Origin: Telopea speciosissima
Lineage: Eukaryota > Streptophyta > Magnoliopsida > Proteales > Proteaceae
Assembly: GCF_018873765.1 (NCBI RefSeq)
Contig: NC_057918.1
Coordinates: 12,718,862-12,782,861, forward strand
Direction: 5' to 3'
Length of the DNA stretch: 64,000 nucleotides
Part shown: in pieces, positions 10,073-21,067 of the stretch
How the letters are laid out: every line of letters begins with the position of its first letter
How positions within the stretch are numbered: position 1 is the stretch's first letter
The notes under the pieces: generated by a model
What the model was told of the DNA's origin: nothing
Databases searched by the model: none
What the model saw: only the letters and a program-made list of their open reading frames with translations
Position numbers and translations under genes: made by a program

Positions 10073-13000
10073 ATGGGGTCGAGTAGTGAAGAACGCTCAG
10101 AAATCGTCTTCTTCGATTTGGAAACCACAATTCCTTCCCGACAGGGTCAAGGTTACGCCATTTTAGAGTTTGGAGCGATTCTGGTGTGTCCTCGAAAGCT
10201 GTTGGAGCTGGACAGTTACTCAACCCTGATAAAGCCTGCCGATCTCTACTCTGTCTCCGTTGCTTCCGTTCGTTGTAATGGAATCACCAGAGATGCCGTT
10301 GCCTCTGCTCCTAGTTTCCGAGAAGTCTCCGATAAGATCTTCGACATGCTTCATGGTTCCCTTTCTCTCTCTCTCTCTCTCTCTCTCTATGACAGAATTT
10401 GGCTTGTGAGGTTTTTCATTCTTAGGTTTTGATTTTTTTCAGTGAATTGATTTTGTAAGGTTTTTTGCAGGTCGAGTTTGGGCGGGACATAATATAGAGA
10501 AATTCGACTGCGTAAGAATTTGGGAGGCATTTGCAGAGATAGGGAAGCCGGCTCCACATCCTAAAGGAACTATAGATTCATTGAAATTGTTGACCCATAC
10601 ATTTGGAAGGAGAGCTGGGAACATGAAGGTAGCTGCTCTAATCTAATTCTCTTTGTTTAGTACCTCAAGATTTTGGAAAAAGAATTCCTCTCCAATTTCC
10701 TAAAAATGCGGTGGAGTTCGGGCCTAACAGCTACGTGACTTTCAATCATGCTGAGCTCGAGACATCCAATCATGCTAAGCTCAAGAAAAAAGAAAAAAGA
10801 AATTTCACTCAATCGACCTAGGACTGTTGGATGTCGTGCCTATCAGGTGTCGACCTCTCAATCCGATCAAAGAATTGGAAAAGATTTTAATTTTCGCATA
10901 AATCATTTGAGTCTATTTATTTTTTGAGTCATAAGGTTCAATGTCCAATTGTTATCTTTTGGGCATAAAGGTCAATCCCAAATTAATATCCTTTTCTTGG
11001 TAAGCCATGCACGTTTAACACCGAAGGTTACGTTTTCCTCTTTTTTTCTTTTTTCCCTTCGGTAGAGGATGGAATTTCCTTCACGCATGGTGAAGGAGAA
11101 TCCCTTCACCGTACGTCATTATGTAAGGGTTTAAATTGGTTCGGTTTTTGCTTTTCATTTTGGTTTAGTTTCTGGTTCGGATCAAGATACAACATGTTGA
11201 AAAACCAGAACATATAACACGGTTCGCTTTTATTTGATTTTGATGACCCGGTTTGTATTTGATTTGGGTCATGTTTTAGGTGTTTGGGCAAATGTTTTCA
11301 CATCTTCGCCAAAAAAAACCAAAAAAACCTTTGTTTGTTTGGACCATAATCCACCAATTATACGAATCGACAGGTTCAACCTTGAAACCGAAACTAAATC
11401 GAATCAAGTAAAGATTCCATATTTTGAAACAAAAATTGAATCAATTTATTTTGGTTCAGTTCAATTTACTTCGCTTTTAAATATCCGATTTCGATTCTAA
11501 ATTGATGCCCATAATTAGTTTGATGTGACTTTGTGCATATTTGATAGATTGAGCTTCTTCTATGCAGATGGCATCTCTAGCAACTTATTTTGGACTTGGC
11601 CAGCAGACTCATAGGTACGTAATCTGGTTGCTTTACTTTCTAATTATTATTCTTCCCCCACCCTCAATGGGGTAAATTTCATGAGTTAATTTAGTAAATA
11701 TTATACTTGTGCTGGTCAACATCTAACCAATTCAAGCTCTACAAAAGGACATTAGGTCAACTTAGGTAGTAGTTTCCAGTTTCATCATGCCTGCCAATGA
11801 ACAATGAATCAATTCACAGTAAATTAACCCACAAAAGTGTGAATCAAGAAATTAAGGCAGCGTTTGGTATGCATTCTAGTTCAATTTTGCATTCTTCGAT
11901 GATAGAAACAACTATTTTTATCATTCAAGAATGCAAAATCGACCTAGAAATAGAATGCATACCAAACACAGCTTAAATGTTTTCAGTATGCTACCTTTAC
12001 TTGATGATTCTGTTCTTCCATAGATCTTGAACAGGATTAACAATCATTATTATCAGCTATTTTTCTGAAAAAAAAAAGAACACTAGGAACCTTAGGCTTC
12101 AAAATTTATTCCATAATAGGTTAGGGGCTTTTTGATAATAGAGAGTGGCCAAGACTCTAAAGAAAGTTTGTACCCAAATTGAAGCAGTCTACGTAAATAT
12201 GGTTCAACTGATGCTCTCTTTGTGGGTTTGAGGAAGCAAATTTCTGGTTCCATCACAAAAATTATAACTGTCATAACTAATAATTACTCAAATAATGTTT
12301 CAGGAGCTTGGGTGATGTTCGGATGAATCTTGAAGTTGTCAAGAACTGCGCTGCAGTTTTGTTCTTGGTAATCTTAGAACTCCAGAAGCTGTAACAGCTA
12401 CAATTATATTGATGATTAAGCCATTATGCTATTTACCTGTTTGCTAATTACTTGAAATTATGCATATTTTCCAATCTTTATTTTTTGCAATATCTAAAGT
12501 TTTGGTCTTATAGAGAATGATAAATTGGTCCTTAAACAAAACTGTTGGACCCTTTAAAACCTGAGATGCGCATCATTTCAAATTGAAAATTGTTGATGGA
12601 TTTAGGATCTGATGGTAGGATTGTAGGAACATTGGGGCCATTGAGCTATGACAAAATTTTGAACTAACTGGAAAATTGGACAATCCTAACCATCCAATCT
12701 TTTGCAATTTCTTCTTGGTTGTTCTGGGAAAGAAATTGTCTACTAATTGAGGAAAACTTGAAAACTTTTATTGATACATTCCCTTTTGTGTGCTACATTT
12801 TGGGTATTTCTTTGATAGATGGTTACTTGGTTCAATTACATCAACATTGTAGTTCTTCCATTACTTGGTAGCTCAAGGGCCATTGCTGCATCTTCTGCAG
12901 GAAACAAACCTTTCAGATATATTTACACCCTACAGTTGGGTCTCTCCAAATAATGGTACAGCAAGGACTCGTAGCAATGGAAAAGCTTCACCTGATGAAA

Positions 13001-13812
13001 CAAACCAAAATATGTCTACCCATATTGATCAAATGAAAACAGAGAGTCTGCAAGTGGATGACATTATGGAAGAGAGACTCATATTAGAGTCTCCAGCGAC
13101 GTCTTCCACTCCAGTGTCATCCGAAGGTTGCAGTGGCTATGCTGGCTTCTTAGCACCAGATGAAGTCTCAATTCCTTCTATTAGGGCATCCTATGTCCCA
13201 TTTTTTCGAGGCCAGAAGATACAACTATTGCACCAAGATGTCCTTTTTCAGCTAAGTTCCACTGGTTTGAGAGTGCGTTACGGAGTAAGCTCAAAGTTTT
13301 TCGACAAAGCTGGTAGGCCGCGATTGAATATAGTGGTTGACATACCACCAAGCTTATGCCAGGTTCTTGATGCTTGTGACCATGTTTCACAAAAATTGAC
13401 TCTGGATTCTGGTAGCAGCTCAAGGTGGAGGCCTATTGTGAATAGGAAGAATGGCTTAATTCCTCCAACAATCCGACTGAAGTAAGTTTTCATATCCTTG
13501 AATTCTATCTAGTTTGTTGCTCTCCTCTCCTCATAAAGTTCTATTCTGAAGATACTCTGTATTTTCTTATCACACAGTATACCCATTATAGCAAATGGTG
13601 ACATTGACATCTATGAGACAGAGATATACCAGCAAGAAGCTTCAGGCAATGCTCAGAGGCTTGTGTTCAGTAAATTTGATCCAGGTGAACTTGATTCTTT
13701 ATTTCTTCCAGGAACTTTGGTGGAAGCTTACTTCTCCTTGGACTCGTATGATTATCAACAAAATGTTGGTATTCGATTAGTGGCAAAAAAATTGATCATC
13801 CACTCCGGATAG
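10073..13812 (+). CDS. NEN1-like: NEN1-4-type DEDDh 3'-5' exonuclease, complete six-exon gene
   Basis: Six exons with GT-AG borders and consistent phases: 10073-10355, 10471-10628, 11568-11614, 12304-12367, 12901-13481 and 13578-13812. They code for 455 residues without interruption. The N-terminal DnaQ/RNase T fold shows Exo I FFDLET (D15, E17), Exo II GHNIEKFD (D107) and Exo III HRSLGDVRMN (H162, D167), so all five DEDDh residues are present. After a variable linker comes the conserved C-terminal domain of the family, ending FDPGELDSLFLPGTLVEAYF and SYDYQQNVGIRLVAKKLIIH. This layout and wording match Arabidopsis NEN proteins, which act downstream of NAC45/86 in clearing nuclei of phloem sieve elements. 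The specific paralogue is inferred only. The ATG at 10073 is right for the family (MGSSS-ERSEIVFFD). Intron 1 opens with a CT microsatellite, and intron 3 holds a palindromic MITE. Confidence 0.95.
10368..10388. repeat. (CT)n microsatellite in NEN intron 1
   Basis: A CT tract directly after the splice donor of exon 1 keeps the exon 1 frame open for another 24 codons. That extension is intronic, since splicing at 10355 restores the family sequence HGRVWAGHNI. Confidence 0.9.
11854..11975. mobile_element. Palindromic MITE in intron 3 of the NEN-type gene
   Basis: Left arm AAGGCAGCGTTTGGTATGCA, right arm TGCATACCAAACACAGCTTA: near-perfect inverted repeats that continue inward (TTTTGCATTCTT / AAGAATGCAAAA). 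The whole ~120 bp can fold into one hairpin. 'GTTTGGTATGC' ends suggest a hAT-type MITE. It lies well away from both splice sites. Confidence 0.65.
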
Positions 13813-14071
13813 TTGGAGAAACTGTCAAGAAAAGGAAGAAGGCATATGATATGCCCAAGGGGGCGAAATCCCATGTACTATTGATTTCAATTATTGGATT
13901 GTATACTTGTATTTGACTGTAAATTTCACTAACTGATTCAATGAAAAAAGCAATTGTTTTCAAATTAGAAAATGATGCACAAGTCATTGATAGTACTTCG
14001 TAGTGCATGGATATAGATGAATCACAATACCATTTCCTTTGAGGATTTAACATGAAAACAAATCAATGATT
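13813..14071. other. 3' flank of the NEN-type gene
   Basis: Non-coding, AT-rich. It includes the likely 3' UTR of the exonuclease gene. No element recognised. Confidence 0.4.
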
Positions 14072-14115
14072 CTACAACAACTCAGCCTTTCCCAACTAAA
14101 TGGGGTCGGCTATCC
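14072..14115 (-). mobile_element. RTE LINE 3' tail fragment
   Basis: On the minus strand: GTCGACCCCATTTAG-like sequence followed by TTGGGAAAGGCTGAGTTG and TTGTAG. This is the conserved 3' end of plant RTE LINEs (also borrowed by some SINEs), seen in full at 58,390-58,460. Confidence 0.55.
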
Positions 14116-14261
14116 TTGCAAGACAAAGTAGGGAAAATTGAAAAAGTCCACACAAAAGGGAAATGAAAGTAAGAAGAATGAAGAATAAAATGAAGAAATG
14201 AAAGAAGAGTAGTGGGAAATGGGAAATGAAAGTAAGAGAAAAGAGGTACAGCCTAGGAAGT

Positions 14262-14730
14262 TAGGAAAATCTCAGCTAAATGGAGTTGACAACATGGATT
14301 CTTGCTCTTTAATTGGTTCTATTTGAAGTCATACTTGGTACAAGACCCAGCCTATGCATGCCAATTTTCACGACCTCTCCTATGGTCATTTTAGGTCTGA
14401 CCGTAGCTCTTTTAACTCCTTCAATCGGGATCAGATCACTCCTCTTTACTGGGGCGTCCCCAGGCCTCTGTTGGACATGTCCATACTACCTCAAACGACA
14501 CTTTTGGAGCTTGTCACTAATCGAGGCAACTCCCAAATCAGCTCTAAAACGTTCATTTCTTACTTTGTCATTCCTAGTTTTGCCACACATTCATCTTAAT
14601 ATCCTCATCTCTGCTACACATAGTTTCGCTATATGACACTTCTTAATTGCCCAACATTCCGCCTCTTACATTATAGCCGGTCAGACAACAGTCCTGTAGA
14701 ATTTTTCTTTAAATTAAGGATTTTTGTTTC
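14262..14730 (-). mobile_element. RTE-type LINE, 3' end of ORF, decayed
   Basis: The minus strand gives, in broken frames, the RTE C-terminal landmarks: KNST-like KFYRT, DRL*C for MYGAECW, then residues matching FGHVQRRP..APVRRSDLIQ and ending RIHVVNSI before a stop, as in the better copy at 58,203. Several frame changes and stops separate these blocks, so it is non-functional. It ends just after the ORF in CTCCATTTAGCTGAG. Confidence 0.6.
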
Positions 14731-15320
14731 CATCAATCTTCTATCATGGGATTTATCCACATGAGTTACCATCAATTTCAATTTCAACCTATCCATAGAC
14801 GAAGGCATCCATTCTCTCGATATCTCTATGAATGGTTTAGAGTGCACTATATATATAGTGGCAATCTTATTAGTAAAACAACGCAATGTAATGGAGATTT
14901 TGCAGAAGAAATGCAAAGGGAAAGACAAATCACACACACATAAGACAAGATTTACGTGCTTCACCCTCAAGAAGGAAGGCTACATCCACGATCAAGCGAT
15001 AGAACAAATCCACTATTTCTGTGAAGCAAATACATAGCCTCGCTCTCTCCTTCTCTCAAAGAGATAACTACAATATATAAAAAAACCTTAACCCAGAAAA
15101 TACAAAACTACACCTAGAGACCTACCCATTTGGTTCAGACCTGAAAAAATATATCAAATCGAAGATCTCGACGAATAACAAATCTTTACCTATTTCTTCA
15201 TTTCAGATTTCTCTAAAACAATCCAAGGTTGAGGTCAACCATTCTGCCACTGCAACCATAATTTCAACTTCTTGATTGTGATCATGAACAAAAAATTCCC
15301 AAAAAAAAAAAAAAAAAAGA
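14731..15320. other. Intergenic, nothing recognised
   Basis: Low-complexity AT-rich DNA with a TATATATAG tract near 14,850 and an 18-A run at 15,301-15,318. The A-run is the complement of the Pol III terminator of the adjacent minus-strand tRNA gene. Confidence 0.5.
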
Positions 15321-15393
15321 TGGAGATGCAGGGGATCGAACCCTGTACCTCTCGCATGCAAAGCGAGCGCTCTACCATTTGAGCTACATCCCC
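15321..15393 (-). tRNA. tRNA-Ala (anticodon UGC)
   Basis: The 73-nt minus-strand sequence starts GGGGATGTAGCTCAAATGG and folds into a full cloverleaf. The acceptor is GGGGATG/CATCTCC with one G-U, D-stem GCTC/GAGC, anticodon stem CTCGC/GCGAG around TTTGCAT (anticodon TGC), and T-arm CAGGG-TTCGATC-CCCTG. The discriminator is A. A long T-run follows directly on the minus strand (complement of the A-run 15,301-15,318), an ideal Pol III terminator. A and B boxes are intact, so it is very probably functional. No intron. Confidence 0.97.
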
Positions 15394-15874
15394 GAATGTA
15401 TAATTCATGTAGCTAAGTAATAATTAATCAACTAATATATTTTATTTAAAAATTAGACTAAACTTCCCCATATTATACCTATGAATTGGGGGTAGGGGAG
15501 GGGCGGAGGGGAAGGGGAGAAGGAGAAGTTTAGGGTTACTGAAAATAAGCAGAAGGGTGAGGTTCGTTCACATTAGCAGTAGGAATTACTGAAATATGAA
15601 AAGTGTAGGGTTCTGAAGTCCTAAAAGGATTGCACTTGACTAGACGTGATTATGAACAACCACCGTGGATAGAGAATAAAAATGAAAATCATGTAAATGG
15701 GATGAAGACACATCAGCAACCACCTTAGATTGATGATGAATAAATTTACCACAATGAGTTGGACCCACTGAATGGTAATCTTGATTTTGTTACATGTACT
15801 TCACAAAGAATAGAACACAACTTTGTTCTATTCTCATGTCCTGATGAAAGTAACCGTACTCAATTAACTGCCTA

Positions 15875-16034
15875 TGTAACATTCAAAAAGAGAAGGCAGA
15901 ACCATTAAGGAACCAGACTCGGACCATCCCGTTATTAAACGGGACCAGCTCCTTTGTAACATTAAAAAAAGAGAAGGCAGAACCATTAAGGAACCAGACC
16001 CGCACCATCCCGTTAGTAAACGGGATCGGATCCT
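15875..16034. repeat. 80-bp tandem duplication with palindromic CCCGTT...AACGGG cores
   Basis: Two units of 80 bp start TGTAACATT at 15875 and 15955, each running through GAGAAGGCAGAACCATTAAG to a palindrome of the form ATCCCGTTA-TAAACGGGA. A further CGTTT/AAACGGGAT pair follows to about 16,130. The flanking region looks like a decayed element using the same palindrome. Confidence 0.6.
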
Positions 16035-16400
16035 AGTTTTTGGACCATTTAGTAAACGGGATGATTATAAGATTGGCCCCTTGGGACTAGAACCGGTAAT
16101 GACCTGTCAAAATTACCCCGACCATCCCGTTTGACATTTTTAGGAGATTATTAGGGTTTCGTGTGAAAGCATGATCCCACATTGGATGTGAATAACTCAA
16201 TGTAAAACCTTACAAGGACTTACTTGGACACCACAGGCGTTAAAGTTGAGTTGTAATAAATTACTTATGGGTTAGCCAAGAAGGTTTTCTCCTCTTCCAA
16301 TACCATGTACTAAGACCATGTTTACAATGACCATCTATCTAGCTAGCAAAACTCACACATTAGGTGCGTGATTCACTGATTTAAATACCTAGGTAACAAT

Positions 16401-16589
16401 GAATTTTTTTCCTCTCCTGCCCACTGTCCGGGCAGGACCGTGCTGTCCCCTCACATGAAGGCACGAAATGACGACTTAACCTCGTCTGGGCAGTGTGTTC
16501 GGACAGGGGGTTAGGTCGTCATTCCGCACCCCCATGTGAGGGGACAGCATGGTCCTGTCCGGGCAGCGGACAGGAGAGGATAAAGATTG
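16401..16589. mobile_element. Foldback MITE (Mutator-like), copy 1
   Basis: Arms of about 75 bp are inverted repeats: CCTCTCCTGCCCACTGTCCG on the left and its counterpart CGGGCAGCGGACAGGAGAGG on the right, ending GAATTTTTTT / ATAAAGATTG. Flanks TAGGTAACAAT (left) and TAGGTACAAT (right) look like a 10-bp target duplication. The centre carries GGGCAGTGTGTTCGGACAGG, a word shared with the elements at 49.9-50.4 kb. Confidence 0.75.
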
Positions 16590-16599
16590 TAGGTACAAT

Positions 16600-16992
16600 A
16601 TCCACCCTCTGCAGCTCTAAGGTATAACATCTATATTAACTCTAAAAGATGATTAATAGTATAACAAATCAATTAGTCAAGATCTTGTAAAATTTCATTT
16701 GATTTCCTTGAGTCGAGTTTTGGGAATGGTGTTCAATGAATCTTACTAACCTCCTGAATGACAGATGGTTTGGAGAATCTCCATTTTTCAATTAAGGTGA
16801 GCAATACCAATGACTCAATGACTACTACTAATGATTACCACTGATTAAATGATGATTGCCAAATATTACCAATAGTTGAATGATTGCTTATGATACGATA
16901 CCACTGATTGAACCTGTACATATTTTGGTACAACAAACAAAAAAAAATGGCAACAAAATGGCTCATTATGATAGGAAATTTTAACAATAATC
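16600..16992. other. Intergenic, nothing recognised
   Basis: AT-rich non-coding DNA immediately downstream (on the minus strand) of the lone SufD exon; includes imperfect AATGATTACCACTGATTG-like short repeats. Confidence 0.4.
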
Positions 16993-17314
16993 TTATTGCA
17001 AAACTCCATCCTGTGTAGGTTCCAGCAACCCTTGGATATGGTTCTCTAGTTTCTCTCGAAGGGAGGTGTAAGGCAAACGCTCCATCACCTCAGCTGCAAA
17101 GGAGAAGACGAGGGCCTTTCTTTCTGTCTGTAAATCGATACCCCGGGCCAGGAAGTAGAAGAGCTGGCCCTTCTCAAGGTCTCTTATTGCAGCACCATGA
17201 GAGCATTTGACATCATCAGCAATGATTTGGAGGTTAGGTTTTACATTCACGGTTGCACGGGGCTGTAGGAGGAGACTCCTTGTTAGTTGTCCAGCATCTG
17301 TTTGTTGTGCATAT
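16993..17314 (-). pseudogene. ABCI7: Lone C-terminal exon of SufD / ABCI7 (Fe-S cluster assembly)
   Basis: The minus strand shows a splice acceptor (TTTTCCTATTCTACAG) followed by an open 106-codon exon. It begins RYAQQTDAGQLTRSLLLQPR and continues with VNVKPNLQIIADDVKCSHG and LFYFLARGID before a stop at 16993. This is the C-terminal region of plant SufD (ABCI7/NAP6), a plastid scaffold partner of SufB and SufC. The CSHGAAI block and the Q..RGI helix region are well kept. No other SufD exon is visible between this exon and the VTI11 gene, and the segment 17,315-19,000 is non-coding or LINE. Either it is a duplicated fragment (my preference, given changes such as DLEKGQ) or the last exon of a gene with an unusually distant 5' part. 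Confidence 0.7.
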
Positions 17315-18185
17315 CTGTAGAATAGGAAAATAAGCAAACTGTGCGAACTGCTAATTCACAAATTGAAAAAGGCCATGAACCCGTAACATAGGAACAACCA
17401 TATAAGCTTTATCCATTAGTGAATCATTATTGCCATCCATTCCTCATGTAATTGATAACTGAGATACAGGACAATGTTCTAGAGACTTCCACGACCGTTG
17501 TCCCCACATTATAACATTCTGTGCGTACATTAATTCATCAAACAAGGGGGACGGGTGTTATGGTCATTTTGGATAAGCATTTGTGTCCATCTAACAATAT
17601 TTAATGTTTATCGTGTATCATGCACATGAATATAAATACATTAAAAATTATACAAAAAAAATGAATATAATAAAATAAAGAATAAAGTTTTCCTCCACCC
17701 ATAGAGGAGGATTCACCCACCAATCTATGAGTCACAAACCCCTAATGGGATCCATTTATCAGGAGTGAACGAAAACTGAATACTAAGATAAATTTGATGA
17801 AACAAATTATACATATGCCTTTTTGTTTTTTTCTTCCTTATCTGTCAAAGTAGAGCTAGCGTTAAGAGGTGTGCCACCAAAAATGGGAGTTTGTAATTTA
17901 TGTGCGACCAATGGCGCACGCTTTCTATCATGTGTGGCATGTCTTAGAATTTGTGAGTAGACTGTTGATTGTTAACATTAACCATGTTTAATTTTTAGAC
18001 TATTCCAAATTGTTTAAAATGTTGAAATTGTTTTAAAGAAAAAAATCAATTGTGCTATACGTAGCAAACTTCCATAGCAGCATGACCATGAGAGACTGCA
18101 TGTGATTAAGGAACCTAAACCTATTTCATTGATTAAATTTCAGCTCAAAACAAGCACAACAAATGCTTAACTAATGAGTTTAAAA
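17315..18185. other. Intergenic, no SufD exons found
   Basis: AT-rich, no coding sequence on either strand that matches SufD or any other family. Contains the intron-side pyrimidine tract of the lone exon and nothing else I can name. Confidence 0.5.
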
Positions 18186-18189
18186 CGAG

Positions 18190-18450
18190 CGGATCTATGT
18201 CTCTCAAAACCATTATTGAGGATATCCGTCTGTTTATGGCCCAGCTAATCTCCAGTGATAGTAGCTGGCTCCCTAGGGAAGCCAATATAGTGGCTCATTC
18301 TCTAGCTAGGAAGACCCTATCTCAGGCAAGTAAGATAGTTTGGCCACAATCCACTAATTGGATTCTTGATCTTTGTAATCAGGACACCATGTTCGAACCT
18401 TGCCCCACCTTGCAATAAATTCGGCGTTTACCAAAAAAACAAAAAAAAAA
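18190..18450 (+). mobile_element. L1-type LINE, 3' end (RNase H C-terminus and poly(A))
   Basis: An open stretch at 18197-18418 gives the end of a LINE RNase H domain: SSWLPREANIVAHSLARKT, matching the WV-RE-N--AH-LA signature. It is followed by AATAAATTC, TTTACC and an A-rich tail (18,432-18,450). It is strongly 5'-truncated, as usual for L1 insertions, so it is a dead copy. Confidence 0.85.
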
Positions 18451-19000
18451 AGCCCAGGCCCAGCCCGCGGCCCCATACAAGACTCTCTTGAAAGTGAATC
18501 GAAAGCCACAGAAGAGTTACCAGAACGTCATTATATTCTATTGTATTAATTAATAAATCATCGACTGGCAATACCATTTTATTGAGCTCCAAACTCACTT
18601 TTAAACATTTCACATGATCAAATGTTGGACTGTGGTATCCTCTATATCACATGGAACCAAGTTTGTTTGTCATGTCTCCCACATAGAATGAATGGTGGAA
18701 TGACCTTGTGAGGAAGACAAAATGCACACTGATGTTCAGCTTTCCCAATATAATCCTAATACATATATGAAGCATCGAAAGAAGGAGGGAACGATATAGA
18801 TTTTGATTATTCCATTTCCAAAGGCAAAGAATGGGCAGAAAGACAGAGCGTTATAAAGGTGGGAACATACCACCAAAGCATCTGATGAGTACACACAAAG
18901 GCAACACACAGTAAGAAATGATCATATTTTGAAACATTCACACAAATTATAGAAAATAGCAAGATGTCACAAACACCACAATTGAACAAAACATGACTCA
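18451..19000. other. 3' flank of the VTI11-like gene
   Basis: Non-coding. The part nearest 19,000 is the likely 3' UTR of the minus-strand SNARE gene. Confidence 0.4.
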
Positions 19001-21021
19001 CTAATGAGCAAGCTTAAAATACAGGATCAAGATGATTGCAACAACTAGAGATCCTATTACGGAGCCGACGATCCATTTGTTCCTGCTCATCCTTCTTGAC
19101 ATGGCAGTCAAAATCTTCTTACTCTTGCCAATGTTATCATCAACCCCATGAAGCTGAAAACAGGAAAGGAATGCGAATGAAATTGTTGATTCATATCCAT
19201 ACATGCACATTTGTGGATAAAACTATGCTCATCAACACCACTCAATGCAAGTGAACATCCACAACCTCAAGTCAATGCCTATTAAAGTCACATTAAATGA
19301 AAATGCCAACCTCACAAATATCTATCAGCCTCACAGTCCAGTCACTTGTCGAAAAAATAATTTCTATTTCTTAATCCTCCCTTCCCCCTCCCCCCTCCCC
19401 TCCCCTTCCTGGGTTATGCCCAGTATTCCATGTCACTCTCGTTTGGGTAGGGCAGTGAGCAACCTCTGAGGTTATTTCTGTGGGTTAGCAAAACTCATCA
19501 TTAATCGGAAGTGCCTTGCCCTCAATAAAATCACTGTGATTCCACTTCTGAGAAGGCAGTCCACAATTCATGTCAATTCTTACCATCTACTCTAGAGCTA
19601 AAACTCACAATGCAAATAAGATATGGAAAATTACAACATCAACAACAACATAGCCTTATCCCTACTAAATGGGATCACCTATAAATTTCAAAAAGATTAC
19701 TCAAAATTGAGTTTGAACTGAATCAATTACCCACCCAATCTTTATCTCAACAGATTAACTCGCAACAAACATTGGTATTGCAAAAATACCTAAAACAGTG
19801 CCCACTCCCTCACCATGAATGATTTTTTACATTTTTAATCCCCACTTCTCTTTCTCTCTCTAATGCAGAACGAATAGCTGGTTCTGCTGGTGGCGAGCTT
19901 ACCTTGCTTATATCTCAAGCAATATCCAAGATCTGCTATAGAAAATCAGGCAGCAGAAAATCTTCTGCAGTACCCGCAGCATTCGACAGAGGAGGAGAGG
20001 AAGCAAGGCATCACAGGAAGAGAAATATGAAGGAGAAAGAAGGGGCTGAACAAGGAAGTAGCAGATCGCTACCCAAGAAGAAATTACAGATCGATCGAAG
20101 AGAAGATTAGCAGTATCGATCTGTAATGAAGAGAAAATAGGATGAAAGGAAACCGTGTGGGGGGAGGGGGAGAAAGAGGAGAGAAAAGAGGTCGCAAGGG
20201 GAGAGAATCAATCTCAACTTCAAAATTTCCCAAATCTGTTCCATTATCAAAACCGTGGAGGGATGGGTTGGTTAATTGTTATTTATAAAAATAGAGATAA
20301 AACCTCCTAAATTGACTACACTAATGACTCTCAATCTTCCTAAACTAACTTAAACAATTAAAAGGACTCTTCTAGATTAAACTAACTTGACTACTTAATA
20401 GCACATGAAACCCACACAATCCTATCCATGTACTTAATCCCGTGTACCCCCACAATTCCAACTTCTGGCTTATAAAGAGGCTCATTCTAATAATAAATAA
20501 TAAATAATAAAAATCACCAAAAAACCCAACCAAGGGCCAAAATAAAGTATTCCAAGGCCTAATTGGACACCCTTAACTGCATCTCTCTCTCTCTCTGAAG
20601 TGATTCTACTGCCTCCATCAGCAGCGGTGGCAGTAACGGGGATTTTTCATATCTTATATCTGTTCCCCTTCTCTGTTCCACTTTTAACCATAACAGTAAT
20701 ACAGTTGCCTTTGATTTTGTAAAACTTGGAAATTGGAGATCTTAAATCTTAATTGCACCATGAGTTGGGTTCTTCATATCTTATATCTGTTCTCTATATT
20801 GAATATGCTGAAGTTGCTCTACGGTTGTGACATTACATTCCAGTATCTTTCTCGGCTTAGCAGGATTATGATTGCTGTCAATGCTGTGATACATATAGAT
20901 TTCTTTCAGTAAGAGGTTTCGAATCAGTGTCCTGGAGATTGAAGAGAGGGGGAGCCGAGGTTGGAGAAGAGTGATGCAGGGAGAGCAGAGAGAGAGGGTC
21001 AGGGACCGGGGGGCAAAGCAG

Positions 21022-21067
<46 letters not shown>

